A stretch of 64,000 nucleotides of DNA from Variovorax beijingensis (lineage in GTDB: Bacteria; Pseudomonadota; Gammaproteobacteria; Burkholderiales; Burkholderiaceae_C), in NCBI RefSeq assembly GCF_007828835.1, contig NZ_VIVL01000004.1, positions 1 through 64,000 of the forward strand, given 5' to 3'. A program made the position numbers and the translations under genes. Under the pieces are notes generated by a model. It ran no database searches. It was not told the DNA's origin and worked only from the letters and a program-made list of their open reading frames with translations. Positions 1-7,820 of the stretch are shown here, in pieces (positions within the stretch are counted from its first letter, which is position 1; each line of letters begins with the position of its first letter).

Positions 1-1
1 T

Positions 2-451
2 CTGTCATCTCTACATGTCCATGTTGCTCTACATGGACACGTAGCCTCACAGCTCATCGTTCACTCAACAAGGGCGTGGTTAATTGACCGCATACATTGG
101 TTCAACAGGAATCTTGCGATCATTACAAACATCGAGCGTCTGTTCCTGAACTCAGATGACCTGAAGCTTGTCCATCCCTTCTTTGGCAAGCATCGAGCGC
201 CAGGCAAGTATGCGCAGCACTTCGAGATCCAATTCTGGCTGTCCGGCGCGGTGGGTGCCCTTGTCTTGTGCTATCACTTTGTCGAACGTGTCATCCCCGG
301 TTTTTCTCTGCCGCTGGCCAACTTTCAGCTTGCGCGAGCACTTCCGTATCTGCTCACGCCGGTCGTTCTAATCGCGCTGGTGAGGCTGCATCGACACTAC
401 GTGAAGAAGGACGAGGAGTTCCAGCAGAAGTCCCCGGGCATCGTACTTTGA
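2..451 (+). CDS. C-terminal part of a membrane protein (5' end outside the window)
   Basis: The frame is open from the first bases of the window to the TGA at 449-451 and has no ATG, GTG or TTG before position 251, so the gene begins to the left. The visible part has an amphipathic stretch (AWLIDRIHWFNRNLAIITNIE), then a hydrophobic segment (about 242-300), a polar loop and a second hydrophobic segment (about 335-385), ending in a charged tail. This suggests two membrane helices with a cytoplasmic N-terminal domain. I do not recognise the family. It points toward the modification operon, whose last stop is 45 bases away, so the two converge. Two-helix membrane proteins are frequent in defence islands, but a role here is only a guess. 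Confidence 0.5.
   Translation: MSSLHVHVALHGHVASQLIVHSTRAWLIDRIHWFNRNLAIITNIERLFLNSDDLKLVHPFFGKHRAPGKYAQHFEIQFWLSGAVGALVLCYHFVERVIPGFSLPLANFQLARALPYLLTPVVLIALVRLHRHYVKKDEEFQQKSPGIVL
11..44. repeat. Imperfect inverted repeat at window edge
   Basis: Two 13-base arms (11-23 and 32-44) are complementary with one mismatch and are separated by 8 bases. They lie inside the open frame that continues to 451, so the hairpin is either within a coding region or marks a junction upstream of the true gene. No T-run follows, so it is not a normal intrinsic terminator. Confidence 0.4.
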
Positions 452-495
452 GGACGCCACGCGAGACCGCGACGCATCGCGGCGTTGCCTTCCGA

Positions 496-1644
496 CTAGA
501 TGGTGGAATCGACCAAGGGGACTTTTAGGTTCCAAGGCAACCCCTTTAGCTTGTTGCGCTGGATTGACTTTAGGGTCTCAACGATCTTGCCACGACCGGA
601 CGACGTATCCAAGCTCGCCGCGTTCCACTCGGAGGTCCAGAGTCCAGGCTCGAGTTGATCCAAAGCAGCCGACGTGAGATCGCGCACCTGGTTGAGATCA
701 GTCAAGTCGATGGCTTGCCCCGGGGTCGTCGACCAACTCACCATCGCCTCCACAAGAAACTCGGTCATACAGATGACCCCCACCTTGGTGGTTAGCTTCC
801 CCGCTGGGTCTGCCCACGCATCCGCCCACTTTTCGGCGACTACCTTCCAGACTTCGATGAAGAAGCGGACAACAAAGTCCGGGTTAGGGTCCGAGGATGC
901 GGTCTGGTCGATGCGTTGGCGCGAGATGTATGCCATCGCCATTTCGAACGCGTTCACAGGGATGGCGCGTGCCGGGTCTTCCTCGTTTCTAGGCCACTTC
1001 AGCCGTCCCCTAAACGGACTGTCATCTTGCGTATCAATTTGATCCAGGTAGGCGGGCTCGCCGCTTGACTTCATGCGCGCGGATTTGCGCAAGCGTGCAT
1101 CAAGGTTCGCCGAGGAGTAGCCAATCTTCAGAGCTTTTATGTGCTCCGCTGCGACCTTGCTTACCTTGTTGTTGATGACGACAAACTGGAAAGCAATCTC
1201 GTCGTCGGATGGCCCGATGATGGTGACGAGATTGACAGGCATGTTCGCATCAAACTGCGCGATGCCGTCAGTGCGATGCTGGCCGTCGATGATGAGCCCG
1301 GGTTGGGGTTGCGCTTCATTGGTCGTAATCGTGAGGGTCACCGCTTGAGGTGCCGTTCCGACAGTTTGCAAGTCCAAGGCACCGAAGGTGGCTGCGGCCA
1401 CCGGAAGTGCGACGATGATTGACGTGGGAATGGTGTTGCGCTCGTCGACTTTCAGAAAGTCTTCGATGGCATCGACCCTTGCATCTTTGCGTGCCCGCTG
1501 TACCCCCTGCTGATTTTCCGGCGTCAGGCGGTCCACGCGGGCCCATAGCCGGAGTTCTCCGACGACGACCGTGCAAATGCAGAACAGAGCTTCCGCTGTG
1601 CCTCGTTGCTTGTAGATGATGGCAGGGTAGTTGTATTGCGGCAT
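496..1644 (-). CDS. DGQHR-domain protein (DndB/DpdB superfamily), third paralogue
   Basis: The 382-residue product carries the exact DGQHR signature in LIIDGQHRTDGIAQF at residues 120-124, followed by FVVINNKVSKV, the second conserved block of the family. DndB, a regulator in phosphorothioate systems, and DpdB, needed for deazaguanine insertion, belong to this superfamily; an ATPase activity has been reported for some members. The start at 1644 is chosen because the upstream HNH gene stops at 1649, leaving 4 bases; the longer frame to 1722 would overlap it by 74 bases. It is the last gene of the operon and is clearly diverged from the other two family members in the same operon (both DGQQR). 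It may recognise DNA for the neighbouring HNH nuclease; that is inference. Confidence 0.75.
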   Translation of the reverse strand: MPQYNYPAIIYKQRGTAEALFCICTVVVGELRLWARVDRLTPENQQGVQRARKDARVDAIEDFLKVDERNTIPTSIIVALPVAAATFGALDLQTVGTAPQAVTLTITTNEAQPQPGLIIDGQHRTDGIAQFDANMPVNLVTIIGPSDDEIAFQFVVINNKVSKVAAEHIKALKIGYSSANLDARLRKSARMKSSGEPAYLDQIDTQDDSPFRGRLKWPRNEEDPARAIPVNAFEMAMAYISRQRIDQTASSDPNPDFVVRFFIEVWKVVAEKWADAWADPAGKLTTKVGVICMTEFLVEAMVSWSTTPGQAIDLTDLNQVRDLTSAALDQLEPGLWTSEWNAASLDTSSGRGKIVETLKSIQRNKLKGLPWNLKVPLVDSTI

Positions 1645-1648
1645 GTCG

Positions 1649-2554
1649 TCACTCGGTGAAAGAGAATTTCTCGGCGTCATGAGCACGGAAGTTGAAGAAG
1701 TGCCGATCAACGGCCTCGTCAATCAACTCGACGTCTGTGCGCGGTCCGAGTTTGACAAACGCCTCCTTCAGCGTCAGATACTCGGATGTTGCGAGGGCGC
1801 CCGCGGCGCGTCTGTGAAGTGCCAGTCCGAGCAATCGCTCTTCATCATGACCGCCTCGCTCGGACAGCGCGTGGTCAAAGACTACGCCGAATACGCTCCA
1901 AGATGCGCGATCTTCCTTGGCGCCATTGCAGGGGGCGCAGATCGGCAAAAGGTTGTCGGGCGTGCTGATGCCGCCCAGTGTCCGAGGCCAAATGTGATCG
2001 AGCGAAATTTCACGGAGAGGCGTTTCGAAGTCTGGCGACCAGAGCGTGTCGCCGCAGCAGTAGCAACGAACTTGGCTGTCGATCGGGTCCTGCGCCTCAT
2101 GGAGGGTGGTCGCGCGTGCTTGCGTTCCAATGTCAGCGTTACCCGCGAGAAGTGACCGGTAGACAAGGTAGGGCAAGACTCTGCGCGGTCTGGGATCCAG
2201 GGCGGCGAACTCCATGTGTTCAACCATGTGTCTCCAGACGTGGTCTTCCACCAGACTCTGCCCTGCAGAACTCCGTGTCGCCTCACCGTCCAGTGCGGCT
2301 TCCTTCTGGACCCGTTTGGCAGTCTTCAGTAACCGGTAGGCGGTCGTGGTTACGGCCACGTCAATATGACGTTCCGCGAACGGCCCAGGTGGCTCTAGCC
2401 ATCTGGGAAGGTCAACGAGTTCAAGCGTTGGATAGGCTGACTCACTGTCGGACACGTACATATCCCGCAGAGCCAACCAGAGATCCTCTCCGGGCGATGT
2501 CGGGCGAAATCGCGGCAGGTCACCCCGGATCGTGTACGGCTGCTTTCCTGGCAT
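1649..2554 (-). CDS. HNH endonuclease
   Basis: 301 residues. The C-terminal half holds a classical zinc-bound HNH fold: C164-x2-C167, then LDHIWPRTLGG with D186 and H187, then DNLLPICAPCN with N201, C206-x2-C209 and N210. The N-terminal 160 residues do not resemble a family I know and may bind DNA or a partner. The gene starts 22 bases after queD and runs 4 bases from the DGQHR gene, so it belongs to the same transcript. In a modification cluster an HNH enzyme is a natural candidate for cleaving DNA that lacks, or has, the modified base. The direction of that choice cannot be told from sequence. Confidence 0.8.
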   Translation of the reverse strand: MPGKQPYTIRGDLPRFRPTSPGEDLWLALRDMYVSDSESAYPTLELVDLPRWLEPPGPFAERHIDVAVTTTAYRLLKTAKRVQKEAALDGEATRSSAGQSLVEDHVWRHMVEHMEFAALDPRPRRVLPYLVYRSLLAGNADIGTQARATTLHEAQDPIDSQVRCYCCGDTLWSPDFETPLREISLDHIWPRTLGGISTPDNLLPICAPCNGAKEDRASWSVFGVVFDHALSERGGHDEERLLGLALHRRAAGALATSEYLTLKEAFVKLGPRTDVELIDEAVDRHFFNFRAHDAEKFSFTE

Positions 2555-2576
2555 TTTGGCTGCGGTTTTGAGCTAA

Positions 2577-2939
2577 CTATGCGATAAGGGAGCACGAGTC
2601 TCCGCTTGTCGGGCGGCTGACTTCAACGCGCTCGACGGTCCAAGATCTATGCGTCATGGCGTTAAATATGAAAGAGCAGAGGTTCTCAATCGTCGGAGAT
2701 CCTAGTTCAGCGACTTCATCCAGCAGGCGATGATCCAGTTTCTGTCGCGCGTCTTCGATCACGCGGCGGAGAAGCGCCAAATCAACGATCATGCCGGTTT
2801 CTTGACTGCGCGGGCCCGACACGGTGACTGCCGCGTGGTATGTATGGCCGTGGATGCGCCTGCTTGGCTCGGCATCATATCGCCGCTCCAGCGTGTGAGC
2901 GGCCTCGAAGTAGAAGCGCTGGGTGAGTTCAAACTTCAT
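2577..2939 (-). CDS. queD: QueD-like 6-carboxytetrahydropterin synthase homologue with altered catalytic residues
   Basis: 120 residues, normal QueD length. The three zinc histidines are present (H15 in FEAAH, H30 and H32 in HGH), as are GMIVD, LDH (D69-H70) and PTIENL. QueD makes 6-carboxy-5,6,7,8-tetrahydropterin from dihydroneopterin triphosphate, the second step to preQ0. Two expected residues are missing: the catalytic Cys four positions before HGH is Ser26 (codon AGC), and the C-terminal Glu of the usual VxVxET segment is replaced by Arg109 (VEVSRP). It overlaps queE by 4 bases (ATGA). It may be inactive, use a different substrate, or depend on a housekeeping QueD elsewhere in the genome. 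Confidence 0.85.
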   Translation of the reverse strand: MKFELTQRFYFEAAHTLERRYDAEPSRRIHGHTYHAAVTVSGPRSQETGMIVDLALLRRVIEDARQKLDHRLLDEVAELGSPTIENLCSFIFNAMTHRSWTVERVEVSRPTSGDSCSLIA

Positions 2940-3568
2940 CGGATCCCCAGGGTCTTGTGAGTCTGCGTGCTCAGCCGCCAGCGCGGGTCGCGAAGACAGA
3001 CCTCGATGGCCCGCTGCGTGTTCTCCCGCCGCAATGGGCCATCCATGGGCTGAAGAAGGTGCAAGTCAAAGGAGAGTTCGACGAGTGCATCCAGGTTCTG
3101 ACCATCCTGAGGAACAACCACCTTGAGTTCGTTACCCGAAAGTTGGCGTAGCGGAGCACCGGCCTTCGGGCTCACGCAAATCCAGTCAACTGCATCGGGG
3201 ACGTCCAGCGTTCCGTTTGTCTCGACGGCGATCTCGAAGTCGCGCGCGTGAAGCTCCCTTAGCAACTCCGCATCGACCTGGAGCATCGGCTCACCGCCTG
3301 TCAAAACCACAAAGCGTTTCCCAGTTTGCGCGGACCAAAGAGAGGCCACGCGATCCGCGAGTTGATCAGCCGATCTATATTTGCCGCCGAACGTGCCGTC
3401 GGTTCCCACGAAGTCTGTGTCGCAGAACTTGCAGACAGCGGTAGCGCGGTCCTCTTCGCGTCCCGACCAGAGATTGCACCCCGCAAAGCGGCAGAAGACT
3501 GCTGGTCGCCCAGCATTCGCTCCCTCGCCTTGCAGGGTATAGAAAATTTCCTTGATGCTGTAGGTCAC
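2936..3568 (-). CDS. queE: QueE, 7-carboxy-7-deazaguanine synthase
   Basis: The 210-residue radical-SAM enzyme converts carboxytetrahydropterin to 7-carboxy-7-deazaguanine. The N-terminal [17 protein letters not shown] block is diagnostic of QueE. The iron-sulfur cysteines are C31, C46 and C49, a C-x14-C-x2-C arrangement (ending CKFCDTDF) like that described for Burkholderia QueE rather than the short C-x3-C-x2-[10 protein letters not shown] and AVETNGT are the SAM-binding segments. The start is a GTG at 3566-3568 that overlaps the queC stop as GTGA; the longer frame up to 3886 lies over queC and is rejected. Confidence 0.92.
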   Translation of the reverse strand: MTYSIKEIFYTLQGEGANAGRPAVFCRFAGCNLWSGREEDRATAVCKFCDTDFVGTDGTFGGKYRSADQLADRVASLWSAQTGKRFVVLTGGEPMLQVDAELLRELHARDFEIAVETNGTLDVPDAVDWICVSPKAGAPLRQLSGNELKVVVPQDGQNLDALVELSFDLHLLQPMDGPLRRENTQRAIEVCLRDPRWRLSTQTHKTLGIR

Positions 3569-4275
3569 TTCTCCACCTCGAGTTCCGCATAGCGCTCCCA
3601 GCCATTGCGACGCAGTTGGCAAGCGGGGCAACTGCCACAGCCATAGCCCCAGGCGTGACGGGCACCTCTCTCTCCAAGGTAACAAGTGTGGGTGTGCTCG
3701 ACGACGAGATGTACCAATTCCTTGCCGCCCAACTCCGCTGCAAGGCCCCACGTTGCTGCCTTGTCCAGCCACATGAGCGGGGTCTCGATGGTGATCGGCA
3801 TGTCCAGGCCAAGCGTCAACGTCACCTGCTGCGACTTGATGGTGCTGTCTCTGCAGTCCGGATAGCCGGAGAAGTCGGTCTCGCACATACCGCCTACGAG
3901 GACGCTGAGACCTCGCCGGTAGGCGAGAGCAGCAGCCAAGGTCAGGAAGAGCAAGTTCCGGCCAGGAACGAACGTGTTGGGCAGGCCGTTAGCCTGCATC
4001 TCAATAGCACGGTCGTCCGTCAACGCAGTACTGCTGATCTCGCCAAGAACTGCCAGGTCGAGGAGGTGGTCCTCGCCAAGCCTAGGCGCCCAGTCGACGC
4101 GCAGCGTCTTGAGCGCGGTCCGCACGGCAAGCCGTTGCTGGAGCTCAATGGAGTGCCTCTGCCGATAGTCGAAGGCAACCGTCTCGACGTACGCGTACCG
4201 CTCCAGAGCCCACGCCAAACATGTCGTCGAATCCTGTCCGCCCGAAAGGAGGACCAGCGCTTTGCGTTCACTCAT
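3565..4275 (-). CDS. queC: QueC, 7-cyano-7-deazaguanine (preQ0) synthase
   Basis: 236 residues. The PP-loop ATPase motif SGGQDST is at 11-17, and the C-terminal zinc site is C198, C213, C216 and C219 in the [10 protein letters not shown] context. [14 protein letters not shown] and [15 protein letters not shown] are standard QueC blocks. It converts 7-carboxy-7-deazaguanine to preQ0 with ATP and ammonia. PreQ0 is the base that DpdA-type enzymes insert into DNA. The start codon overlaps the stop of the preceding DGQQR gene as ATGA, so translation is likely coupled. Its placement beside dpdA indicates that the island carries its own preQ0 supply. Confidence 0.95.
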   Translation of the reverse strand: MSERKALVLLSGGQDSTTCLAWALERYAYVETVAFDYRQRHSIELQQRLAVRTALKTLRVDWAPRLGEDHLLDLAVLGEISSTALTDDRAIEMQANGLPNTFVPGRNLLFLTLAAALAYRRGLSVLVGGMCETDFSGYPDCRDSTIKSQQVTLTLGLDMPITIETPLMWLDKAATWGLAAELGGKELVHLVVEHTHTCYLGERGARHAWGYGCGSCPACQLRRNGWERYAELEVEK

Positions 4276-5357
4276 CGTGTTGACCTCGTTGCTCGCTTGG
4301 GTTGCTTCGTATGCCGCACCAGCGAAACGAGGTGCTCAGCCAATTGCTGAATTTGCCGCGGCGTGAATTCGATGTGGTTCCAGGGAATCTGCTCGCCATC
4401 ACCAAAATGCCAGTGCCCTTCAGTCCAAGCTGTCGCGCCGACAAGCGGCTGCAGGCCAGCGACGAACGAGTCGACGGAGGCGGAGTGGGACCGTGCGTAG
4501 ATCTCGTCCATCACAAAACCCATGGCGACAACGCCCGCGCCGTGAACGAGGCGAGAGGTGGTCGGCTTACGCTGAGCCCATGCCTGCGGAAAGACTTCCT
4601 GGACGGCCGCGAAGTAGTTGTTGAGGAGCCCTTGAGATTCGCTCAACCCATCCTTGCCAGACATCAGAACCTGGATGGCTCCAGCTGCTTCGGAGTTCAG
4701 AATCGCCTTCTGAAGCGCCGTGTCCTTGATGATCCCGGCAGGGTTAGTTTGCATCTTCACCTGGTGGCGAAGGGAACTCCCCTCAGCAAAGTTCAGTCTC
4801 TCCGTCAAGGCTGCGGCCAACGCTCGTGAAGTCAGGCGCTCAGGCAACTCATCAACCCCCGGAAGCAATTCGTAGATGAGCGACTTCGGAAGAGGGCGAG
4901 TGTTGTTGATGAGAATGAACTGGCGCCGAAGTTCTTCCATGTCCTTGCACAGAAGGCACGAGGCAAACACCTGGAAGTCACCGCGGCCTGTTTGACTGAG
5001 GGCTGTCAAGCGCTGCTGTCCGTCGACGACAAAACCAGGTGGGCCATTTGACGCCGTCACTTCGAGGACACACTGGGCGCCTTTGCCGGGAATTACGCGC
5101 GCGTTCTCTACGAAAGCCAAGACGAGGGCGTTCGGCAGTACAGCGTCGTCTTGCTCAAGATAGGTCCTGATCTCGCTGATATGCCCTGAAACCTGGGGGC
5201 GCTGGAATCCCACGGCCCGTCCGTTACTGTCGCGTGCCAATCGCTCGATGGCAGCGATCTCCGCGATCTCGGACGCCGTGGCCCGGATCATCACCACGTT
5301 CCGCTCGCTGCCCTGTGCGGCCAGAAACCCCTCAAACCTAAGCTTTTTCTTTGACAT
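4272..5357 (-). CDS. DGQQR-type DndB/DpdB-family protein (downstream of dpdA)
   Basis: 361 residues from the ATG at 5355-5357, which overlaps the end of dpdA by 20 bases; the longer reading to 5528 would lie in dpdA and is rejected. Family marks are [12 protein letters not shown] near 49-60, VDGQQR at 111-116 and [20 protein letters not shown]. The same three blocks recur in the DGQQR gene upstream of dpdA, so the two are paralogues that bracket the transglycosylase. DpdB is required with DpdA for base exchange in the systems studied; which of the two copies plays that part, and whether they form a heteromer, is unknown. Confidence 0.85.
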   Translation of the reverse strand: MSKKKLRFEGFLAAQGSERNVVMIRATASEIAEIAAIERLARDSNGRAVGFQRPQVSGHISEIRTYLEQDDAVLPNALVLAFVENARVIPGKGAQCVLEVTASNGPPGFVVDGQQRLTALSQTGRGDFQVFASCLLCKDMEELRRQFILINNTRPLPKSLIYELLPGVDELPERLTSRALAAALTERLNFAEGSSLRHQVKMQTNPAGIIKDTALQKAILNSEAAGAIQVLMSGKDGLSESQGLLNNYFAAVQEVFPQAWAQRKPTTSRLVHGAGVVAMGFVMDEIYARSHSASVDSFVAGLQPLVGATAWTEGHWHFGDGEQIPWNHIEFTPRQIQQLAEHLVSLVRHTKQPKRATRSTR

Positions 5358-6651
5358 ATTCTGTGTTCCGTTCCTTGACTTCTCCCGAGATGCGCGCAAC
5401 GTGCTCTGAGTAGACGTACAGGTTGTGAAAGCCTCGCCGCTTGTTGCGATTGGATGAGCGGAAGATGATGACCTCGACACCAGACTCCCTGCACACCCGG
5501 CAAGGACAGGTTTTCCAAGGGGAGGCACTCAAAGTTCTGCGAACTCGCTCTTCGGTGTCAGCGAGGGTCTTCTGCAGCGCCTTCTCGGTTTTCACCTTTG
5601 CAGTCTGGTACATGCGCTGATAGACCATGACTGCTTCAACTGCCGCTTCTAGCTTGAGCTTCCCAGAGTCGAAAGCTCGCAAGGCAGCGAGAGCGCCTTG
5701 CTCTGCCTTGGTGGCCTCCTCTTGCCGAAGTTCTCCCCTCAGGCTCGCTCTAGTCAGGGCTGGATCCTCCACCGCTAGCGGAACGCGAATGGCTGTGTAG
5801 TAGTCCAGGCCAATGCCGGCAGTCGGTACGTAGTAGTTGGCTTTGGCGTCCATAAAGGCCCTGTACAACGGCGACGTTGTGTCGAAGCTCTCGATGCCGT
5901 AGTCGTAGAACTCGCTGATCTGCTCCGCCTTCGCAAAGCCGAGTATGTGTAGGCGAGTTGAGGGCTTGAGTTTGCTGCGGATCGCTCGCAGTGCGATGTG
6001 GACCTCGTTTGCAGACAGTGGGACCATGCCTCCGACCGCAAGGTAGTCATAGCCCATCTTCTCAAGCTGGCGTGCGGCCTCGGCCATGCTGTCGGGCGAC
6101 CAACCCTGTATGGCGCCCAGGGGTGTGAATCCGGGAATGCTTCGCGTCGCCTTCCGGAATACGCGAGCGTTCTCTAGAGTGATGTCGAAGCGATCGCGAT
6201 CATCGCCTTCTGCGCCCTCCATGCCCTGACTCTGCGGCCTGAATGCAAAGATGATGTGGTCAACGGAGCAGCCGTGGGTGAACTGGCCGTCGGAGTAAAA
6301 CCGTGCCATCTCTTCAGCGGAGTAAGGCGGCACTTTTTCCTTCACGTACGTAAACGCCCCGCAGTCTCCGAAGATTGGGAGGTTCTTTAACTGAGGGGTG
6401 TCCATGCGCAGGAACGCCCGGGCGCCCTCTCTGCGGAAGCGCATTGCATGTGCGTCGCTGTACTTCCCCTTGACGCGGCTGTCGCCGACGATGCCCCGGG
6501 ACACGAGTACCCCGTCGTAGGGCGGCGGTGCAAAGTATTCGTGAGGGTAGGAGTCGGACCAATACGGGCGGCGACCAGCCGAGTGTTTGTCCCGGAGAAA
6601 GTCGTACTCGGGGTCAATCTGGTCGATGGAATCTGCATAGATAAACTTCAT
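5338..6651 (-). CDS. dpdA: DpdA-like DNA guanine transglycosylase (TGT superfamily)
   Basis: 437 residues with the signatures of a tRNA-guanine transglycosylase fold adapted to DNA. FGDCGAFTYV at 94-103 places an Asp (D96) like the TGT general base, LGAIQGWS and LAVGGMVPL match the base-binding strands, and FDTTSPLYRA (D257) matches the nucleophile region. The zinc site TCPCRVC supplies C382, C384 and C387, with H409 as the fourth ligand. Known DpdA proteins exchange guanine in DNA for preQ0. Context with queC, queE, queD and DGQQR genes argues against an ordinary queuosine TGT. Overlaps of 4 bases upstream and 20 bases downstream indicate one operon. Confidence 0.88.
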   Translation of the reverse strand: MKFIYADSIDQIDPEYDFLRDKHSAGRRPYWSDSYPHEYFAPPPYDGVLVSRGIVGDSRVKGKYSDAHAMRFRREGARAFLRMDTPQLKNLPIFGDCGAFTYVKEKVPPYSAEEMARFYSDGQFTHGCSVDHIIFAFRPQSQGMEGAEGDDRDRFDITLENARVFRKATRSIPGFTPLGAIQGWSPDSMAEAARQLEKMGYDYLAVGGMVPLSANEVHIALRAIRSKLKPSTRLHILGFAKAEQISEFYDYGIESFDTTSPLYRAFMDAKANYYVPTAGIGLDYYTAIRVPLAVEDPALTRASLRGELRQEEATKAEQGALAALRAFDSGKLKLEAAVEAVMVYQRMYQTAKVKTEKALQKTLADTEERVRRTLSASPWKTCPCRVCRESGVEVIIFRSSNRNKRRGFHNLYVYSEHVARISGEVKERNTEYVKEKA

Positions 6652-7820
6652 AGCGCGCTCGCTCGAACGTAGGCTGCGCTAAGCAGTTGAATGACCCGCG
6701 TTGAACTCTTGCTGGTCATTTCCAGTGCGTTCCAGGGCATGCCAAGTCCCTGCCATGAGCCAGAGTGCCAAGCGCATTCTCCCGCGATCTTCTTGAGTTC
6801 GGTCGTGTAGATTGCCTGCGGGTTCTTGTGCGAGAAGCCGACCCGCGCGCAAATCCGGTCCATCATGACACCCATGACGGTGATGCCAACGGCGGAGGTC
6901 AGCCGACTTTTGTCTGGCGGCAGGTTCCAGGCTTGGGGGAACGTCTCGGCGACTGCGCTCCAATAGGCGCTGAGCAGGCGATACATCTCGGCCAGGTCGG
7001 GCCCGCGCTCGCCACTCGCCTTAAGATGAAGGAGCGCGCCGCTGGTACCGTTCACGCGGTCGCGGATCATGCGAACAATGGCCGAGTCGATGAAGACGTC
7101 CGGCCGCTCTGGCTTCAGTGACGTGCGGGCGATGCGCTTGTAGAACGGCGACTGCGGCTTCGAGTTGAGCAGGTTGCAAAGTTCACTAGGGACTCGGTTG
7201 GCCGCCAGGTCGCGAGGCAAGAGCGTGTCGTCGGTCGCGGGTAGAAGTTCGTCGATGAGACGTTGCTTGAGAGGGCGCGCGCGATTCACAAGGATGAACT
7301 GCTCGCGATGCGTCTCTATGGATTGGGATTCGAATGCCACGACGGGCACAAGAAGCCCCCCGTTCTTTGACTTTGAGAGCGCAAGAGAGCGTTGCTGACC
7401 ATCGACGATCCAGGCTACCTTCTCGCCGTCGGGGCGGCCGGGGATCGTAAGCCTTCCAGCCTCGACACCTTCGACGCTCACACGATCCACTTTGGGACCG
7501 CGCTTGGCCTGAAAGGTCACACTCGGAGTGATAGCCAAAATGACGGCGTTCGGAAACAAACCCGGGCCCTTGTCGAGGTATTCCCCAATCTGTCGCACAT
7601 GGGTTTGGATCTCCGATCGCTGGAATCCGACGAGCGTGTTGCTGCGACCTTCCCGCTTTACGCGGCTCATGTCTGCGATCTGCGAGATCTTGTCGCCAGG
7701 AAGAACGAAACTGTAGACCGTGGCCTCGCCTTGTCGAAAACGCAACGCGTTCAAAGTCATCGACGCGGAACGCGTCTTGGTAACTGCGGGCTTTAGCGTG
7801 CGCTTGGTACTGGGTTCCAT
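6648..7820 (-). CDS. DGQQR-type DndB/DpdB-family protein (upstream of dpdA)
   Basis: 390 residues. The N-terminal block VYSFVLPGDKISQIADMSR leads to LVGFQRSEI near 63-71, then WIVDGQQRSLAL with DGQQR at 140-144, then FILVNRARPLKQRLIDELLP. The C-terminal half contains a helical region with ETFPQAWNLPPDKSRLTSAVGI, which also has a counterpart in the DGQQR gene at 4272-5357 ([21 protein letters not shown]). The ATG overlaps the stop of the preceding gene as ATGA, and its own stop overlaps the dpdA start the same way. By position next to dpdA and the DpdC-like gene it is a strong candidate for the functional DpdB. Confidence 0.85.
   Translation of the reverse strand: MEPSTKRTLKPAVTKTRSASMTLNALRFRQGEATVYSFVLPGDKISQIADMSRVKREGRSNTLVGFQRSEIQTHVRQIGEYLDKGPGLFPNAVILAITPSVTFQAKRGPKVDRVSVEGVEAGRLTIPGRPDGEKVAWIVDGQQRSLALSKSKNGGLLVPVVAFESQSIETHREQFILVNRARPLKQRLIDELLPATDDTLLPRDLAANRVPSELCNLLNSKPQSPFYKRIARTSLKPERPDVFIDSAIVRMIRDRVNGTSGALLHLKASGERGPDLAEMYRLLSAYWSAVAETFPQAWNLPPDKSRLTSAVGITVMGVMMDRICARVGFSHKNPQAIYTTELKKIAGECAWHSGSWQGLGMPWNALEMTSKSSTRVIQLLSAAYVRASAL

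Noticed and set aside
3569..3886. N-terminal extension of QueE
   Set aside because: It overlaps queC in another frame and reads as Arg/His-rich nonsense; the GTG at 3566-3568 with a GTGA overlap is preferred.
4272..4275. QatABCD-type defence system because of queC
   Set aside because: No QatA ATPase or TatD-like nuclease is present, and queC is accompanied by queE, queD and dpdA, which indicates preQ0 synthesis.
5338..6651. Ordinary tRNA queuosine transglycosylase (tgt)
   Set aside because: The diverged active-site strands, the added N-terminal segments and the operon context with DGQQR and queC/E genes fit DpdA better than housekeeping tgt.
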